Part shown: positions 1-6,375 of the stretch, piece by piece | Numbering within the stretch: the first letter of the stretch is position 1 | How the letters are laid out: every line of letters begins with the position of its first letter | Origin: Kiritimatiellales bacterium | GTDB taxonomy: Bacteria > Verrucomicrobiota > Kiritimatiellia > Kiritimatiellales > Pontiellaceae | Assembly: GCA_013042165.1 (NCBI GenBank) | Contig: JABDQT010000203.1 | Coordinates: 1 to 7,841, forward strand | DNA length: 7,841 nucleotides | Direction: 5' to 3' | The notes under the pieces: generated by a model | What the model was told of the DNA's origin: nothing | Databases searched by the model: none | What the model saw: only the letters and a program-made list of their open reading frames with translations | Translations under genes and position numbers: made by a program

Positions 1-88
1 GCTTAAGCCCATCGAGGTAATCGAGCGCGGCGAGGTAGACCGCATCTGGCGCATGATCTACTACATCGAGTCCGGCCAGCCTGCATAG
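1..88 (+). CDS. C-terminal end of an unidentified protein (partial)
   Basis: Reading from base 2, an open frame of 28 codons runs to a TAG stop at 86-88. It ends in a mixed charged and aromatic tail, with IERGEVDRIWRMIYYIES as its core and GQPA at the C-terminus. The frame has no stop back to the window edge and its third codon positions are mostly G or C, like the neighbouring genes. This suggests the true 3' end of a gene that begins outside the window. I do not recognise the family from so short a piece and assign no function. It converges on the SNF2-type ATPase gene, leaving 57 bases between the two stop codons. Confidence 0.55.
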   Translation, partial: LKPIEVIERGEVDRIWRMIYYIESGQPA

Positions 89-107
89 ATTTCTTTTCCA
101 TGCGGTG

Positions 108-136
108 GCGTCAGGTCTCAAGATTCAAGATGACGC
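108..136. terminator. Inverted repeat between convergent genes, possible two-way terminator
   Basis: GCGTCA at 108-113 is complementary to TGACGC at 131-136. Inside it, TCT at 116-118 can pair with AGA at 128-130 around a 9-base loop, with GG bulged at 114-115. The element lies between the stop at 86-88 on the plus strand and the stop at 146-148 on the minus strand, where a shared terminator is expected. On the plus strand it is followed by a short T-containing stretch (GCGTTTATAT). On the minus strand no clear U-tract follows, so intrinsic termination is only possible, not shown. Confidence 0.35.
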
Positions 137-145
137 GCGTTTATA

Positions 146-3100
146 TCAGACGGACAATAACTCCTGCACATCGTTCCATGTGAGGGAGGTCCCAAGCTCG
201 CCGTCCTTTTCGAGCGTCGCATCGATTACGCCCTTTTTCCTCTGTTGCATCTGCAGCACCTTTTCCTCGACCGTGCCCTTCGTGATGAGCTTGACGCTGT
301 AGACGGTGTTCTTCTGGCCGATGCGGTGGGCGCGGTCGGTGGCCTGGTCCTCGACGGCGGGATTCCACCATGGGTCAAAGTGGATCACCATATCGGCGCC
401 GGTCAGGTTGAGCCCGCTGCCGCCGGCCTTCAGGCTGATCAGAAAGAGCGGAATGGAGCGGTCGGAATTGAAGGTGCGCACGCGCTCCTGCCGGTCCTTG
501 GTCGACCCGTCGAGATAGCAGTATTTCAGCTTCCGCGCCTCCAGCTCCTCGCGGATGATAGCGAGCATCGAGGTAAACTGGCTGAACACGAGAATACGGT
601 GCCCGGCATCAAGCGCTTCATCGACGAGCTCAAAGAACAGTTCCATCTTGGCGGAGGGATATTCGCTCTTGAGATTCGGCAACTTCAGCAGATCGAGATG
701 GCAGCAGGTCTGGCGCAGCTGCAGCAGGATTTTCAGCACCTGCATGCGCGATTTATTGAAGCCCTTCTCGTCAACGAGGCTGGTGATTTCCTTTTTCGCG
801 CTGGTCATCAGCTGTTTGTAGACCTTGGCCTGATCGCCGCTTAGCGCACAATGAGCCACGCGCTGGATTTTGTCGGGCAGATCTTTGGCCACATCCTTTT
901 TCAGTCGGCGCAGCAGGAACGGGTGCAGCTTCCGGCGCAGGCGCAGCTGTGCCAGCTCGGCATCCGGGCCGCCGTTTTGAATCGGCAGCTCATAGTTTTC
1001 GCGGAACGCCTTGTGATGCCCGAGGTAGCCCGGCATCAGGAAATCCATGATCGACCAGAGATCGGCCACGCTGTTTTCAATCGGCGTTCCGGTCAGCACC
1101 AGCTTATGGTGCGCGTTGACCTTTTTGACCGCCGTAGCGTTTTGGGTGGTGCGGTTCTTGATGTGCTGCGCTTCGTCGAGCACCACCACGGAAAACGTAT
1201 GCGCCAGATATTCATCCAGATCGCGCCGGATCAGGGCATAGGAGGTAATGATCAGATCCTGGTTCGCGAGCTGTTCCCAATGCGCATGGCGGTCGGTGCC
1301 GTGCATCTTCTGCACCCGCAGGTGCGGCGTGAACCGTTCCGCCTCCTCGGCCCAGTTATCGACAAGGCTGGTCGGGCAGATAATCAGGGCAGGGGCCTCC
1401 ATGGCGTCCTCGTTTTCGCGCTCGAGCGCCAGCCACGTCAGCGCCTGCAGGGTTTTACCCAGCCCCATCTCATCGGCCAGAATGCCGCAGAATCCGCTGC
1501 GCTCGAGGAAACTGAGCCAGTAGACCCCGCTTTTCTGGTAGTCGCGCAGTGTCTTTTCCAGGGTCTTGCCCAGCGGCACCGGCTCCAGTTTGGCGGATCG
1601 GTTCTGCGCCTCGGCCCGGTGCTCCCACTCCGGCGCGGTTTCCAGGTCGACCCCGTCGAGCGACAGCAGCGATGTCTGCACATAGGCGGCGTGGATGTCG
1701 CTCATCTTGAATGAGCCGGGCTTCTCGCCGGCGCCGACCGCGCAGTCGGAAAAGACATCGCGTGCGGTTTCGATGGCGTCGACATCGAGCAGGATGATGT
1801 GCCAGTTTTTTTCGACAAAGGCTTCGCCCATGTTGATGGCGCGCTGGATTTCGGCTTCATCGAGGCTTTCGCCGCCCTGGGTTTCATAGTTGTAGCCCAC
1901 CTCGAAAAAGCCGGCGCTCGACGAGGAATCGATGTGCACCACCGGCACGGCCGACGAGGCCTCATCCATCACCTTCGCCACCTCGCCTTCGAGATCGATG
2001 TGCCAGCCCATGCGCTGCAGGCGCGGCATTGCACTCCCCAGAAAATTGAGCACCTCGCGCTTGCCGCGAATCTGCCGCAGCAGGTCGCCGCGTGTGCCGC
2101 GAAAGCCCGCCGCGGTAACGATATCCAACGCCGCTCGCTCGGCCTCGGGATTGCGGACCTGAAAATTGAGCAGGTCGTCCTCCGACGGGATCGAGAAATG
2201 ACCAAGCGCCTCATCGCGGCCGGCGACCAGCTGAACGATGCCGTACTCGGCATAGAGCTTGGCCGAGAGAATCTCCACGGAACCTTCCAGCACCATCCGG
2301 AAGCGGGGTTTGGCCGGACTGAGCAGCAGCATGTCCGGTGTGACGTTGGTCAGCACCTCCATCATTTTTTCGAGCAGCGGCAGCTCGTTCTTCATGAACA
2401 GCGGAATGGCGTCGCGCGGAATCCGCACGGGTTCATCGTAGATGGCGCGCATCGGACCCGGCAGCACCTTCTCCAGCTTCGTGAACACCCCGTTCTGCAG
2501 AATCCATCCATGCCCGCCGCTGACGATGCAGGTCATCGGCTCATTGGTGTCGGTCTGGAGCGAAAGCTTCAATTCCCCGGTGTCCTCGTCGAGCACCATC
2601 AGCAGGGTGGTGGGGGTGATGCTCTCGTCCACCATCAGATAGCCGTCGCATCCGCCCTCGTAAATCGGCTTGCCGCCGCACAGCTCGAGAATATTGATGA
2701 AGTCCGCCAGCGAAGCGGTCATCTTGCCGCGGGCGGGCCCTTCGCAGATATCCTCCAGCACAAACAGCAGGTTTTCATCGCCCGGGCTGAAGGCCAGCGG
2801 CTGCTTCTTCGGGAATTCGTTCAGCGGCACCGTTTTGCCGTCGACCTCCACCGCGCAGCGCATCGGCACTTCATGCTCCTTCAGGCCGTCGCGCCAGCTC
2901 TGCTTGAGGGTAATGCGCAGCGTGGCGGGGGTACCGTCGGGATCGCGGGTGTGATAGGCGGAGTCATCGAACGCAGCCTGGCGTTCGGCGCGCCGCTTCT
3001 CCTCCGCCATCTTCTCCACACGGTGCGGGTCGCTATAGAGGCGCACGGCCTCGAGCCCCAGCGCCACCAGGTGCGCACAGATTTTGCCTTCCTCGCGGTT

Positions 3101-3316
3101 TTCCCGGCAGGGGCAGTGATTTTCCACCAGGCCGTCCTTCAGGACTTCGAACCGGCTGCGCATTCCGCGCATGCCGATCGCAAGCTGGCCGGTGACAAAC
3201 GGGGGATCGTACTCCACCCGCTCCACCTTGCCCTTTTCGAAGAGCGTCATCCCCTTCAGGAAGGTCTGATGACCCGCCCAGTCCTTTATGATCTTCTGTG
3301 TAAACGGTACATGCAT
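146..3316 (-). CDS. SNF2-family DNA-dependent ATPase with N-terminal SWIM zinc finger
   Basis: The product is 1056 residues if translation starts at ATG 3316-3314. A SWIM zinc finger lies near the N-terminus with C68-x-C70 and C80-x-H82. The middle third (about 90-590) shows no motif I recognise. A complete SNF2 motor follows: Walker A DEMGLGKT with K621, a DEAQ Walker B box at 714-717, motif III LTGTPIEN at 741-748, motif V in KAGGSGLNLTGA around 963-974, and motif VI QATDRAHRIGQ around 991-1001 with the arginine fingers. Known members translocate on double-stranded DNA using ATP and remodel protein-DNA complexes; they are not strand-separating helicases. SWIM fingers bind nucleic acid or protein. 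The target here is unknown. An in-frame TTG at 3358 would add 14 residues. The ATG is preferred because AAGGGGA (3335-3329) lies upstream of it and nothing similar precedes the TTG. The gene diverges from the endonuclease gene. Confidence 0.93.
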   Translation of the reverse strand: MHVPFTQKIIKDWAGHQTFLKGMTLFEKGKVERVEYDPPFVTGQLAIGMRGMRSRFEVLKDGLVENHCPCRENREEGKICAHLVALGLEAVRLYSDPHRVEKMAEEKRRAERQAAFDDSAYHTRDPDGTPATLRITLKQSWRDGLKEHEVPMRCAVEVDGKTVPLNEFPKKQPLAFSPGDENLLFVLEDICEGPARGKMTASLADFINILELCGGKPIYEGGCDGYLMVDESITPTTLLMVLDEDTGELKLSLQTDTNEPMTCIVSGGHGWILQNGVFTKLEKVLPGPMRAIYDEPVRIPRDAIPLFMKNELPLLEKMMEVLTNVTPDMLLLSPAKPRFRMVLEGSVEILSAKLYAEYGIVQLVAGRDEALGHFSIPSEDDLLNFQVRNPEAERAALDIVTAAGFRGTRGDLLRQIRGKREVLNFLGSAMPRLQRMGWHIDLEGEVAKVMDEASSAVPVVHIDSSSSAGFFEVGYNYETQGGESLDEAEIQRAINMGEAFVEKNWHIILLDVDAIETARDVFSDCAVGAGEKPGSFKMSDIHAAYVQTSLLSLDGVDLETAPEWEHRAEAQNRSAKLEPVPLGKTLEKTLRDYQKSGVYWLSFLERSGFCGILADEMGLGKTLQALTWLALERENEDAMEAPALIICPTSLVDNWAEEAERFTPHLRVQKMHGTDRHAHWEQLANQDLIITSYALIRRDLDEYLAHTFSVVVLDEAQHIKNRTTQNATAVKKVNAHHKLVLTGTPIENSVADLWSIMDFLMPGYLGHHKAFRENYELPIQNGGPDAELAQLRLRRKLHPFLLRRLKKDVAKDLPDKIQRVAHCALSGDQAKVYKQLMTSAKKEITSLVDEKGFNKSRMQVLKILLQLRQTCCHLDLLKLPNLKSEYPSAKMELFFELVDEALDAGHRILVFSQFTSMLAIIREELEARKLKYCYLDGSTKDRQERVRTFNSDRSIPLFLISLKAGGSGLNLTGADMVIHFDPWWNPAVEDQATDRAHRIGQKNTVYSVKLITKGTVEEKVLQMQQRKKGVIDATLEKDGELGTSLTWNDVQELLSV

Positions 3317-3328
3317 CGCGTGGAATTG

Positions 3329-3335
3329 TCCCCTT
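3329..3335 (-). promoter_or_regulatory. Ribosome binding site deciding the ATPase start
   Basis: Read on the minus strand, AAGGGGA lies 12 bases before ATG 3316-3314. The spacing is a little long but acceptable. The in-frame TTG at 3358 lies upstream of this site and has no purine-rich sequence at a useful distance. The site therefore favours the shorter product. Confidence 0.5.
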
Positions 3336-3413
3336 ATCGCTGTTTCCGGATGTTGCAAAGCAGATCATTCTGCCATAGCCTGTTGAAAGGTTCAGCATGG
3401 AATTCAATCAAAG

Positions 3414-3442
3414 ACCGGCAGTTCAGGGCCTGAACAGCCGGT
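3414..3442. promoter_or_regulatory. 29-bp near-perfect palindrome, operator or 5' UTR hairpin
   Basis: ACCGGC, A, GTTCAGG, a central G at 3428, CCTGAAC, A, GCCGGT. Every position pairs with its mirror position except one A/A mismatch (3420/3436), giving 14-base arms around a single central base. It sits in the divergent space between the SNF2-type ATPase and the endonuclease, ending 25 bases before the endonuclease ATG and about 100 bases before the ATPase start. The symmetry suits a dimeric regulator binding DNA. If transcribed it would fold into a strong hairpin just before the endonuclease ribosome binding site. No T-tract follows, so a terminator is less likely. Which role it plays cannot be decided from sequence. 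Confidence 0.55.
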
Positions 3443-3467
3443 TTGCTGTACACCGAAGGAACGGGCA

Positions 3468-4457
3468 ATGATTGGCTTTATTTTCAGACAATTCAAGGGG
3501 TGGAAGGCCATTATCAATATTGTGGTGCTCTGCGCCCTGATTTCGATCGGCTACTACTACCTGCCCTGGTCGGTGCGGCGGAACGTGTATGATCTGTCGC
3601 CAAAGTTTGACCGCGCGCTGCGCAAGGCCGGCTACACGCTGCTCACCGGCTGGGACGAGCTGGCGCTGCTCGGACGGGATGTGTCCGTGCCCCTCGACGG
3701 AACCTATCGCGGGGATCAGGCCTATGGGGGGCTGCCGTCGGAAGGCTTCAAGATTATCGGACGCTCCCGCCTGCTTGAAAACCGCGGCTACACCGTCGGC
3801 TACAGCGATCAGCGCCGCAATCCGCTCTGGGTGACCTACCGCATCTTCGATGTGCCCGAGCTCAACTCCGAAAAACGGCCGTCAAACTTCAGGATCGATT
3901 ACCGCACGCAGGCGGCCGTCCGGCACGACGACTATACCCACTCCGGCTACGACCGCGGCCACCTGGCTCCAAACTACGGCATTGCCACGCGCTATGGACC
4001 TGCGGCCCAGCGGGAAACCTTTCTGATGAGCAATGTCATTCCCCAGGACCCCGGCGTCAACCGCTACATGTGGAAAGACCTCGAAATGCGCGTGGCCAAA
4101 CGCTACGGACGCTTTTTCAGCGAAGTCTGGGTCATCACCGGCCCGGTCTTCACCAAGTCGATGCGGGAGCTGCCTTCCGGCGTCGAAATTCCCAAGTACT
4201 ATTACAAGATCATCGTCGATGAGCACGAAAAGCGCCTGCGCGCGCTTGCGTTCCTGGTCGAAGACGAATGCCCGCCCTTCACCCGCATCAAGTCCCGCCT
4301 AACCAGTATCGATCAGATCGAAGAACTGACCGGCCTGGACTTTTTCCCCGAGCTGCCGCTCGATATGCAGAAGCATCTCGAAGGCGAGCGCGCCAGCCGG
4401 CTGTGGCCCTGGATGGGGCCCGCCCTCAACTACTACCTTAAAAATCGAACATATTGA
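3468..4457 (+). CDS. Membrane-anchored DNA/RNA non-specific endonuclease (NUC1 / His-Me finger family)
   Basis: A 329-residue protein that should hydrolyse DNA and RNA with little sequence preference using one divalent metal. One hydrophobic helix lies near residues 14-34, after R7, K10 and K13 and before R37-R38. It looks like an uncleaved signal anchor, putting the enzyme at the inner membrane, probably facing the periplasm. The catalytic core is intact: YDRGHLAPN at 161-169 with general base H165, then SNVIPQDPGVNRYMWKDLE, ending at E206. By comparison with Serratia nuclease (R87, H89, N119, E127), the matching residues are R163, H165, N198 (metal ligand) and E206. The start is clear: GAAGGA at 3455-3460 lies 7 bases before the ATG. 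No inhibitor gene is adjacent. Known relatives act in nutrient scavenging, nucleic acid degradation or toxicity; context does not choose between these. Confidence 0.93.
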   Translation: MIGFIFRQFKGWKAIINIVVLCALISIGYYYLPWSVRRNVYDLSPKFDRALRKAGYTLLTGWDELALLGRDVSVPLDGTYRGDQAYGGLPSEGFKIIGRSRLLENRGYTVGYSDQRRNPLWVTYRIFDVPELNSEKRPSNFRIDYRTQAAVRHDDYTHSGYDRGHLAPNYGIATRYGPAAQRETFLMSNVIPQDPGVNRYMWKDLEMRVAKRYGRFFSEVWVITGPVFTKSMRELPSGVEIPKYYYKIIVDEHEKRLRALAFLVEDECPPFTRIKSRLTSIDQIEELTGLDFFPELPLDMQKHLEGERASRLWPWMGPALNYYLKNRTY

Positions 4458-4541
4458 TCGGTTCGCGGGTCTCTTACTTGTATTTTGTCCGAATAACAGA
4501 CCGGGCCGACACGCTGCACCCGGCATTCACTGAGGTTTTTC

Positions 4542-5609
4542 ATGAAGCAGATTATTACAGGCATCGCTTTGTCGTTCGTCCTTTCGGCCCATGCCCAGGA
4601 CGCCACCAACTCCTGCTGCGGTGTCCTGCCCTCGCGCTTCGGCCTGCCCGCGCCGACCGCCCCCGAAGGCATGGTCTGGATCCCCGGCGGCGAATTCACC
4701 ATGGGCGGCGCCGACCACTTTGCGCGGCCGGATGAAAAGCCGCTGCACCGCGTTCGGCTCGATGGCTACTGGATCAGCCGCACGCCCGTCACCAACGCCG
4801 AGTTCAAGCAGTTTGTCGATGCCACCGGCTACATCACCACCGCCGAAAAAGCACCCACGCTCGAAGAGGTCATGAAAGGGGCCCCGCCCGGCACGCCGCC
4901 GCCGGATGAATCCATGCTGGTGCCCGCCTCGATGGTCTTCCGTCCGCCGGGCTATCCCGTCGGGCTCGACAACCCCCTCGTCTGGTGGCAATGGAAAAAA
5001 GGCGCGTGCTGGAATGCGCCGACCGGGCCCGGCAGCTCGATCAAGGACAAGATGGACCATCCCGTGGTGCACGTCTCCTGGTACGACGCCAAAGCCTATG
5101 CCAAATGGAAGCGGATGGCACTGCCCACCGAAGCCCAGTGGGAATATGCCGCGCGCGGCGGACACGAACAACAGCCCTTCATCTGGGGCGACGAAGCCGT
5201 GACCCGCGGCCCGGCCAAAATCAATATCTGGGAAGGCTCCTTTCCCGCCCGCAACACCAAAAAGGACGGCCACTACTACACCTCGCCCGTCACCGCCTTC
5301 GCCCCCAACGACTTCGGCCTGTACGACATGGCCGGCAATGTCTGGGAATGGGTCAACGACTGGTATCATGCCGATGCCTACTCCATGCGGGCGCGCCAGA
5401 AGGTCTCCGTCAATCCCTACGGCCCCTCCGGAGCCTATGATCCCGCCGAGCCCGGCGTCGCCAAGCGCGTCACCCGCGGCGGCTCCTTTCTCTGCAACGA
5501 CTCCTACTGCTCCGGCTACCGCCCCGCCGCACGCATGAAAACCAGCCCCGACACCAGCCTCATCCACACCGGCTTCCGCGTGGTCTGGAATCCGCCCAAG
5601 GAAAGGTAG
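4542..5609 (+). CDS. Exported formylglycine-generating enzyme (SUMF1/FGE family sulfatase maturase)
   Basis: A 355-residue protein. Family members oxidise the cysteine of the sulfatase CxPxR motif to C-alpha-formylglycine using O2 and copper. The N-terminus (MKQIITGIALSFVLSAHA, cleavage likely after residue 18) is a Sec signal peptide. The mature protein begins with C25-C26, then the FGE fold: GMVWIPGGEFTMGG near 43-56, HPVVHVSWYDAKAYAKW near 173-189, LPTEAQWEYAARGG at 194-207, YDMAGNVWEW at 261-270, and RGGSFLCNDSYCSGYR near 312-327. C318 and C323 match the two copper-binding catalytic cysteines of human FGE (C336, C341), with S315 also kept. Many bacterial FGE-like proteins lack this pair, so real maturase activity is likely. 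TGAGG at 4531-4535 lies 6 bases before the ATG. The gap of 84 bases to the endonuclease stop allows co-transcription. No sulfatase gene is in the window. Confidence 0.93.
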   Translation: MKQIITGIALSFVLSAHAQDATNSCCGVLPSRFGLPAPTAPEGMVWIPGGEFTMGGADHFARPDEKPLHRVRLDGYWISRTPVTNAEFKQFVDATGYITTAEKAPTLEEVMKGAPPGTPPPDESMLVPASMVFRPPGYPVGLDNPLVWWQWKKGACWNAPTGPGSSIKDKMDHPVVHVSWYDAKAYAKWKRMALPTEAQWEYAARGGHEQQPFIWGDEAVTRGPAKINIWEGSFPARNTKKDGHYYTSPVTAFAPNDFGLYDMAGNVWEWVNDWYHADAYSMRARQKVSVNPYGPSGAYDPAEPGVAKRVTRGGSFLCNDSYCSGYRPAARMKTSPDTSLIHTGFRVVWNPPKER

Positions 5610-5630
5610 GGCTCGACCGCCGGGCGAGCC
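5610..5630 (+). terminator. Strong hairpin immediately after the FGE stop codon
   Basis: GGCTCG at 5610-5615 pairs with CGAGCC at 5625-5630. After one A/G mismatch, CC at 5617-5618 pairs with GG at 5622-5623 around a 3-base loop. The hairpin begins on the base after the TAG stop. No T-run follows (the next bases are GCCACCAAAA), so it is either a non-canonical terminator or a 3'-end stabilising structure. Confidence 0.4.
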
Positions 5631-5656
5631 GCCACCAAAAGAGGTATTAGTTTGTG

Positions 5657-5683
5657 TCGCGCAGAGACGCAGAGAACGCCAAG
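5657..5683 (+). repeat. CGCAGAG-type intergenic repeat module
   Basis: Short tandem units of about 9 bases, of the form CGCAGAGA-CGCAGAGAA-CGC, just downstream of the FGE gene. Related copies lie at 6062-6090 and 7221-7257, with inverted relatives at 6248-6280 and 7378-7413. Confidence 0.6.
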
Positions 5684-5706
5684 TGGAATCTGGATACATT
5701 CCTCGA

Positions 5707-5740
5707 GCTCCGCTGTGTTTTCTATGCTCTCTTTGGTTAA
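5707..5740 (-). repeat. CCACAGAGAGCACAGAG-like repeat module, reverse orientation
   Basis: Read on the minus strand this begins TTAACCAAAGAGAGCATAG and continues with AAAACACAGCGGAGC. That is a degenerate run of about 9-base ACACAGAGA-like units headed by TTAACC. It is close in form to the plus-strand module at 7435-7456, which starts TTGACCACAGAGGGC. Confidence 0.45.
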
Positions 5741-5752
5741 ATAATTATCGGC

Positions 5753-5773
5753 TTTCCGTGTGTTCCGTGGTTT
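5753..5773 (-). repeat. CACGGAA-type repeat module, reverse orientation
   Basis: Read on the minus strand this is AAACCACGGAACACACGGAA, two 9-base units of the form (C/A)CACGGAA(C/A). It lies about 100 bases before the ferredoxin start. The rest of the 5631-5871 gap contains no gene I can support and no convincing promoter. Confidence 0.5.
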
Positions 5774-5871
5774 GAATATCGAGCTACCATTTTTTTCGAC
5801 CGCAAACTTTATTCCCTCCGATGGAAATGTGTATGGTTTCGGACATCGTTAACGTAACAGGGGAAAACCAA

Positions 5872-6054
5872 ATGAAATTCACAGTAGATCAGGAAACATG
5901 CATCGGATGCGGCGCCTGCGAAGAAACCTGCCCGGAGGTCTTTGTCGTGGATGACACATCGACCGTAAAACTCGACGACGTACCGGCCGATTTGGAAGCC
6001 AGCGCGCTCGAAGCCGAAGAAGGCTGCCCGGTCGACGCCATCTCGCACACTTAA
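5872..6054 (+). CDS. Single-cluster [4Fe-4S] ferredoxin
   Basis: A 60-residue soluble electron carrier. Ligands C10, C13 and C16 lie in CIGCGACEETCP, and the fourth ligand, C52, is in GCPVDAIS at the C-terminus. Length and spacing closely match the 60-residue Thermotoga-type ferredoxin. The middle is strongly acidic (DD and E-rich), as usual for proteins that dock on redox enzymes. In the Thermotoga protein the extra cysteine at position 20 forms a disulfide with position 43. Here C20 is present but its partner position is not a cysteine. The start at 5872 is chosen because AGGGGA (5859-5864) is 7 bases upstream and the residues MKFTVDQETC match family N-termini. An in-frame ATG at 5821 would add 17 unrelated residues with no good ribosome binding site. 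The gene stands alone between repeat-rich gaps, so its redox partner is not evident. Confidence 0.93.
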   Translation: MKFTVDQETCIGCGACEETCPEVFVVDDTSTVKLDDVPADLEASALEAEEGCPVDAISHT

Positions 6055-6061
6055 AATTTGA

Positions 6062-6090
6062 TCCCTCGCTGAGACGCAGAGCAGAGGTGT
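6062..6090 (+). repeat. CGCAGAG-type intergenic repeat module
   Basis: Begins TCCCTCGCTGAGACGCAGAG, which matches 7221-7240 at 19 of 20 positions. It then runs into CAGAGGTGT. The copy at 7221 has one further 9-base unit at this point. It begins 8 bases after the ferredoxin stop codon. Confidence 0.6.
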
Positions 6091-6097
6091 TGTAGTG

Positions 6098-6114
6098 TTG
6101 GCTCTATGAGCCAA
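6098..6114. terminator. Perfect 7-bp hairpin downstream of ferredoxin
   Basis: TTGGCTC at 6098-6104, loop TAT, GAGCCAA at 6108-6114, followed by TCCAGT. It lies 43 bases after the ferredoxin stop. The stem is perfect, but no T-tract follows, so calling it a terminator is tentative. Confidence 0.35.
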
Positions 6115-6149
6115 TCCAGTTGAAGCGGACCATGCGACTGCTGTTCTTC

Positions 6150-6205
6150 GACCGGATTAACGGGATGTACTAGATATCCATCCTGACCATCTTGTTATCC
6201 CGTCG
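6150..6205. repeat. Imperfect inverted pair of GGATAACAGGATGTAC-type repeats
   Basis: The left arm starts GACCGGATTAACGGGATGTA at 6150. The right arm, read on the minus strand from 6205, is GACGGGATAACAAGATGGTC. The two align with one gap and a few substitutions, so they are inverted copies of one unit around a centre that contains GATATC. A third copy, GACAGGATAACAGGATGTAC, lies at 7178-7197. If transcribed, the pair would form a long imperfect hairpin. Confidence 0.55.
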
Positions 6206-6220
6206 AAAATTTGCATGCCG

Positions 6221-6249
6221 CTTAACACTTAAAACCTAAAACTTACTTG
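6221..6249 (+). repeat. CTTAAAACCTAA-type AT-rich repeat module
   Basis: ACACTTAAAACCTAAAACTT followed by ACTTG. The copy at 7541-7579 has the same CTTAAAACCTAA core, an extra CCCTTAAAACTTAACC unit, and the same ACTTACTTG end. The composition contrasts sharply with the GC-rich genes on both sides. Confidence 0.55.
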
Positions 6250-6280
6250 CCCGCGTTCTCTGCGCCTTCGCGAGGAATAT
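6248..6280 (-). repeat. CGCGAAGGCGCAGAG repeat module, reverse orientation
   Basis: On the minus strand it reads CTCGCGAAGGCGCAGAGAAC then GCGGGCAA. It aligns with 7378-7412 with four substitutions and one single-base gap over about 35 bases, a clear dispersed copy in the same orientation. It abuts the CTTAAAACCTAA module directly. Confidence 0.6.
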
Positions 6281-6290
6281 CTTGAATCGG

Positions 6291-6315
6291 TGACCTCTGC
6301 GTTCTTTCGTGGCCA
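6291..6315 (-). repeat. CCACGAAAGAACGCAGAG repeat module, reverse orientation
   Basis: On the minus strand it reads TGGCCACGAAAGAACGCAGA followed by GGTCA. It is a close relative of the plus-strand module at 7478-7512, which contains AGCCGCGAAAGAACGCAAAG. Between 6055 and 6357 I find only repeats and one hairpin; no gene is supported. Confidence 0.55.
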
Positions 6316-6357
6316 GGCCTGCCTGTCGTACCGTTTTCGATTCAGGTGAAGTAATGC

Positions 6358-6375
6358 GTGGCGCTACTGCGCCAC
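6358..6375. terminator. Perfect 7-bp hairpin across the stop codon of the minus-strand gene
   Basis: GTGGCGC at 6358-6364 and GCGCCAC at 6369-6375 flank the loop TACT. The minus-strand stop codon TAG (6366-6364) is inside the structure. No T-run follows on the minus strand, so its role as a terminator is uncertain. Confidence 0.35.

Noticed and set aside
1799..3433. Long plus-strand open frame of 544 codons opposite the SNF2-type ATPase
   Set aside because: It is antisense to a gene with a full set of conserved motifs, has arginine- and histidine-rich low-quality protein sequence, and matches no family. GC-rich third positions commonly open such frames.
146..4457. Defence system made of the SNF2-type ATPase and the endonuclease
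   Set aside because: The genes are divergent, not an operon. The nuclease seems to be tethered outside the cytoplasm, and no methyltransferase, phospholipase-D-type or other usual partner of SNF2-containing defence systems lies beside them.
4501..4523. CCGGG/CCCGG inverted repeat before the formylglycine-generating enzyme
   Set aside because: Only a 5-bp stem with a 13-base loop and no T-tract; common by chance in GC-rich sequence.
4527..5699. Minus-strand open frame of 390 codons opposite the formylglycine-generating enzyme
   Set aside because: Glycine- and alanine-rich shadow of a confidently assigned gene. It begins in repeat sequence and has no recognisable domain.
5821..5871. N-terminal extension of the ferredoxin from an ATG at 5821
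   Set aside because: The added residues do not resemble ferredoxins, and the strong AGGGGA site serves the ATG at 5872.
5809..6114. Minus-strand open frame opposite the ferredoxin
   Set aside because: Antisense to the well-supported ferredoxin, and its ends lie in repeats.
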